Assembly (NCBI RefSeq): GCF_000023925.1
Contig: NC_013169.1
Coordinates: 2,356,001-2,420,000, forward strand
Source of the DNA: Kytococcus sedentarius DSM 20547
GTDB lineage: Bacteria > Actinomycetota > Actinomycetes > Actinomycetales > Dermatophilaceae
Length of the DNA: 64,000 nucleotides
Reading direction: 5' to 3'
Below the pieces are notes generated by a model. It saw nothing but the letters and a program-made list of their open reading frames with translations. It did not search any database and was not told the DNA's origin. The translations under genes and the position numbers were made by a program. The stretch's first letter is position 1, and each line of letters opens with the position of its first letter. Below are positions 61,186 through 64,000 of the stretch, piece after piece.

Positions 61186-62058
61186 TCAGATGCGGTCGCG
61201 GTTCTCCGCCAAGCGCTGCACGTCGAGCTCGTCGACGGTGGGGCGCTTCGGCATCAGGCCGTCGCCGGACGAGCGGCCGGTGAGCCGGCGCTCCACCCAG
61301 GGCCGCAGGTGCAGTGCGGCCCACTCGCGGTTGGCCTGGAGCGACTCCCACCGGGTGAGCGGCGGCACCTCGGGCAGTGGCTGGTTCCATTGCCGCTCGG
61401 CGGCGCCCTCGACGTCCAAACCCAGGGTCCACGCGGCCTGCTGGGCGATGCGGCGGTGCCCCTCGGTGCTGAAGTGGATGCGGTCCGGCGCCCACATGCG
61501 GGCGTCACGCAGGGCGCGCAGGGTCCAGATGTCGGCGACGTGGCAGTCGTAGCGCTGGGCGATGCCCCACACGTTCGCGGTGAACTCGGCGAAGCGCGGG
61601 GACACACGCTTCAGCACGGGAGTGCGGCTGATGTCCGGCGCGGTGATGAGCAGGACGTCCGCCCCCGTCTCACGGATGCGGGCGACGGCGTCCTCGATCT
61701 GGTCGACCACCGCATCCCGGTTCACCCGCGGGCGGAGGTAGTTGTTGCCGCCCGCGGAGAGACTGACGAGGTCCGGCGTCAGGGCCAGACCGGCATCGAG
61801 CTGCTCGCCGGTGACCTGCTCGATGAGCCGCCCCCGCAGGGCGAGGTTCGCGTACCCGAAGGGTGCCGGCGCGGGCTTGCCCTCGGCGTCGGTGAGGGCG
61901 GCATTGCGCAGCGCGAGGCGGGCGGCCAGCCGGTCCGCCCAGCCGTGGTGGGCATCCGGATCGTCGTCGGTGGGGTCCACCAGGCCCTCGGTGAACGAGT
62001 CACCCAGCGCGACGTAGCGCTGCCAGATGCGGCCCTCGAGCGGTGCTGCGGTGGTCAT
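61186..62058 (-). CDS. SGNH/GDSL-family hydrolase
   Basis: This 290-aa protein starts at ATG 62058 with GGAGGG upstream. SGNH blocks are visible: YVALGDSFTEGL (nucleophile Ser, block I), GYANLALRG (block II), VSLSAGGNNYL (Asn, block III) and DRIHFSTEGHRRIA (Asp and His, block V). There is no signal peptide, so it is probably a cytoplasmic esterase or lipase. The substrate is unknown. Confidence 0.9.
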   Translation of the reverse strand: MTTAAPLEGRIWQRYVALGDSFTEGLVDPTDDDPDAHHGWADRLAARLALRNAALTDAEGKPAPAPFGYANLALRGRLIEQVTGEQLDAGLALTPDLVSLSAGGNNYLRPRVNRDAVVDQIEDAVARIRETGADVLLITAPDISRTPVLKRVSPRFAEFTANVWGIAQRYDCHVADIWTLRALRDARMWAPDRIHFSTEGHRRIAQQAAWTLGLDVEGAAERQWNQPLPEVPPLTRWESLQANREWAALHLRPWVERRLTGRSSGDGLMPKRPTVDELDVQRLAENRDRI

Positions 62059-62084
62059 GCGTTCCCTCCGTGGTGGTCTCCGGG

Positions 62085-62357
62085 TCAGACTGCACCGTAA
62101 CGTTTCTGGGCACGCGCCCGGGCCTTGGCTGCCTCCTCCTCGCGGTCCTTCGGCGGCGCCGAGGTGGTCAGTCCGTCCAGCAGGCGCTGGGTGGCTGCCG
62201 TGATCTCCTCCACCGCCTGGTCGAAGGCCTCCCGGTTCGCCTGCGAGGGGTCCCGGGTACCCGCGATCTTGCGCACGTACTGCAGCGCAGCGGCCCGGAC
62301 CTCCTCGTCGGTGGCCGGCGGCTCGAAGTTGTGCAGGGTCCGGATGTTGCGGCACAT
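62085..62357 (-). CDS. DUF2277 family protein
   Basis: This 90-aa protein starts at ATG 62357 (MCRNIRTLHNFEPPATDEEV), the conserved DUF2277 opening. The longer frame upstream lacks similarity and was rejected. The rest is helical (RAAALQYVRKIAGTRDPSQA) with a basic C-terminus. Members occur across actinobacteria with no known role. It lies 26 nt upstream of the SGNH hydrolase gene and may be co-transcribed with it. Confidence 0.85.
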   Translation of the reverse strand: MCRNIRTLHNFEPPATDEEVRAAALQYVRKIAGTRDPSQANREAFDQAVEEITAATQRLLDGLTTSAPPKDREEEAAKARARAQKRYGAV

Positions 62358-62453
62358 GCCACCCATCCTGCCGCAGGTCAGGGGCCCCGGCGCCAAATCG
62401 CCGAGCGCTCCGACCGCGGGGCAGGAGGCAGCGCGGGCCCCAGCCGGCCGACC

Positions 62454-63611
62454 TCACTGCTCCACGTGGGTGACCTCGAACGAGAGGACGGCCCGGGTCC
62501 CCGGTGCCGGCTCCAGGTGCAGCTCCCGCGCCGGATCGCTGCCGTAGGCACGGAAGCGGGTGGCCATCTGGCCGTCACAGCGCACCTGCTGGGAGACCTG
62601 TTGGTAGGTGGAGATCACTGCGGTGAGGTCCACCGCGCCCTCTCCACGGCAGTGGGCCACCAGGCGGTAGTCGTCCCCGGCCTGGGCCTGGAGGACGGCC
62701 AGCACCTCCTCGTCGCCCCGGCCGTCGAACTCCACCACGCCGCGGTCAGCCGCCGTGGTGTGCGTCTCGCCCAGCGCGTCCAGGACGGCGGCGCGCTCAG
62801 CGGCCAGGTCCGGGCTCGGGGCCCCCTCGGCCAGCGGGAGGTGCACCCCGATCCAGGCTTGGGACCCGGCATCGGGGGCGAGGGCGAGCTGCTGGTGCCA
62901 GCGCGGGTCCAGGCCCCGCACGGCTTCCGGGTCCTCGCCCGAGCGGCGCGGTGCGTCCACGGCCGGCGCGCCCCCCTCGGAGGTGCACGACAAGGTGTGG
63001 TCGTCGGCGAGGGTGTCGGGTGGGCCCGAGGCCCAGGTCAGCGACCCGTCCCCGCTGCACACGACCTGCGAGGTCGGCCCCAGGGGCCACACGCGCCGAC
63101 CGATCACGTCGGTGCCGGGCGGCTCGACGGACGGCAGCACCGAGGTCATCTCGTCGGCGTGGTTCCCGAGCAAGCCGTCGAGCTGCTCCTGCACGGCTCG
63201 GCGGTCTTCACCCCGGACACCCATCTGCTGCTCCACGGCGTACGGGAGATCTCCCGAGGGGCTGGCCGGAGCGCTCTCCTGGTCCCCCGGGTCGCCCGAG
63301 GGCCCGGCGTCCTCCGGCGTCGCGCTCTCGGTGCCGCTCCCCCCATCGGCACCGTCGGCGCCGCTGCTGCCGGTGTCCTCCGCCTCGGCATCGGCGCCAC
63401 CCGAGGTTCCCGGGGTGGAGTCGGGCCCCGCCGATGCGGACACGTCCCCACTCGGCACCGACGCCCCCGGGGTGCCCACGCCGCTGCTCCCCTCCCCGGA
63501 TGCGGTGTCTCCCCCCGAGCCGGTGCACCCCGTGATGCCCACCGCCGCGAGGCCGAGCACGGCCAGCCCGATGCGGGCCGGGCGCCTGCGCCCTGGTGCC
63601 TGCTGCATCAC
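62454..63611 (-). CDS. Secreted lipoprotein of unknown function
   Basis: This 385-aa protein has a basic signal peptide (RRRPARIGLAVLGLAAVG) and lipobox GITGC, then about 110 residues of Ser/Gly/Asp/Pro-rich linker before a folded C-terminal domain. That domain has four scattered Cys (VVCSGD, TLSCTS, VAHCRGE, QVRCDG) that may form two disulfides. No enzymatic motif is seen. It lies 13 nt downstream of another lipoprotein gene. Confidence 0.78.
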   Translation of the reverse strand: MMQQAPGRRRPARIGLAVLGLAAVGITGCTGSGGDTASGEGSSGVGTPGASVPSGDVSASAGPDSTPGTSGGADAEAEDTGSSGADGADGGSGTESATPEDAGPSGDPGDQESAPASPSGDLPYAVEQQMGVRGEDRRAVQEQLDGLLGNHADEMTSVLPSVEPPGTDVIGRRVWPLGPTSQVVCSGDGSLTWASGPPDTLADDHTLSCTSEGGAPAVDAPRRSGEDPEAVRGLDPRWHQQLALAPDAGSQAWIGVHLPLAEGAPSPDLAAERAAVLDALGETHTTAADRGVVEFDGRGDEEVLAVLQAQAGDDYRLVAHCRGEGAVDLTAVISTYQQVSQQVRCDGQMATRFRAYGSDPARELHLEPAPGTRAVLSFEVTHVEQ

Positions 63612-63624
63612 TGCCCTCGCCGCC

Positions 63625-63990
63625 TCACGTGGACGGCGTGTGCAGCGTGGCCGAGGGCTCCGGCGAGGGCGCCCCCGGGGAGGTGAGCGACTCCGTCAAC
63701 GACCCCAGTCCCCCGCTGCTCGAGGGCTCACCGGGCGCCTCGCCGGAGGACTCGTCGCCCGAACCGCTGCCCGGCGACTCGCCCCCGGTGGGCTCGGGCG
63801 ACGCGGGCTCGCTCGAGCTGTCGTCCGAGGTGGGGTCGGCGCTGCTGCCCGGCGAGCTCTCGGCCGGTGGATTGCTGCTGTCGTCGTCCCCCGACCCTGA
63901 TGTGGCGCATCCACCCATCGCGAACGACGCCGCCGCCAAGGCGATCACCGCCCGCACCGACACCCCTGAGGCTTCTCCTGACCTGCGCAT
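63625..63990 (-). CDS. Small Ser/Pro-rich lipoprotein
   Basis: About 121 residues start at ATG 63990 (GTG 63993 also fits). A short signal peptide, VRAVIALAAASFAM, ends at lipobox GGC. The whole mature part is low-complexity Ser, Gly, Pro, Asp and Glu, similar to the linker of the neighbouring lipoprotein. With no folded domain visible, it may be a spacer-like surface protein. It may be co-transcribed with the neighbour. Confidence 0.6.
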   Translation of the reverse strand: MRRSGEASGVSVRAVIALAAASFAMGGCATSGSGDDDSSNPPAESSPGSSADPTSDDSSSEPASPEPTGGESPGSGSGDESSGEAPGEPSSSGGLGSLTESLTSPGAPSPEPSATLHTPST

Positions 63991-64000
63991 CACCCACTCC

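Overview
This window comes from a high-GC actinomycete, most likely of the Micrococcales. The evidence is very GC-rich third codon positions, many GTG starts and ATGA/GTGA gene overlaps, a DUF222/13E12-type HNH nuclease, actinobacterial NrtR control of nadABC, and a DesA3-like desaturase with its reductase. The genus is an inference. I see no rRNA, tRNA or CRISPR array.

Left part (1-29.5 kb), an accessory region. It opens with the end of an unknown gene coupled to an AbiEii-type nucleotidyltransferase. A 20-codon remnant of a probable DUF5655 gene follows, then an intact IS481-family element, a complete type I restriction-modification operon (hsdM-hsdS-hsdR) and a coupled Mrr-like type IV nuclease. 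An intact ISL3-family element marks the right edge of this defence island. Next is a minus-strand catabolic operon: NCS1 permease, HyuA-like hydantoinase, three tandem DUF917 proteins and a PucR regulator. Then come an IS30 element nested in an IS3-family remnant, an APC permease with a VanX-like dipeptidase, a large Upf1-like SF1 helicase and a decayed ISL3 element with perfect ends.

Middle (29.5-41.7 kb), mixed regulatory and accessory genes. A TetR/epimerase pair diverges across two palindromic operators. A lipoprotein and a membrane protein follow, then a second AbiE-like pair with an apparently leaderless, self-regulated promoter. Two paralogous methyltransferases are present, one of them frameshifted at a run of about ten GGGCC units. 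A MarR/DUF2306 pair and the HNH nuclease complete the region. Several small genes here have copies or remnants around 19-28 kb: the 113-aa protein, a GntP-permease tail, a lipoprotein and MarR. This indicates an old segmental duplication. In the left copy the helicase gene sits between the GntP tail and the lipoprotein tail, which are 12 nt apart in the right copy.

Right part (41.7-64 kb), core metabolism. It holds an M20 amidohydrolase, an unusual three-enzyme TyrA-chorismate mutase-PheA fusion, the nadA-nadB-nadC operon with NrtR and a dyad operator, an AI-2E family membrane protein, a hexose-6-phosphate mutarotase coupled to two tandem FAD oxidoreductases, a thiolase, and a desaturase/ferredoxin-reductase operon divergent from a PucR regulator. 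It ends with an SGNH hydrolase, a DUF2277 protein and two lipoproteins.
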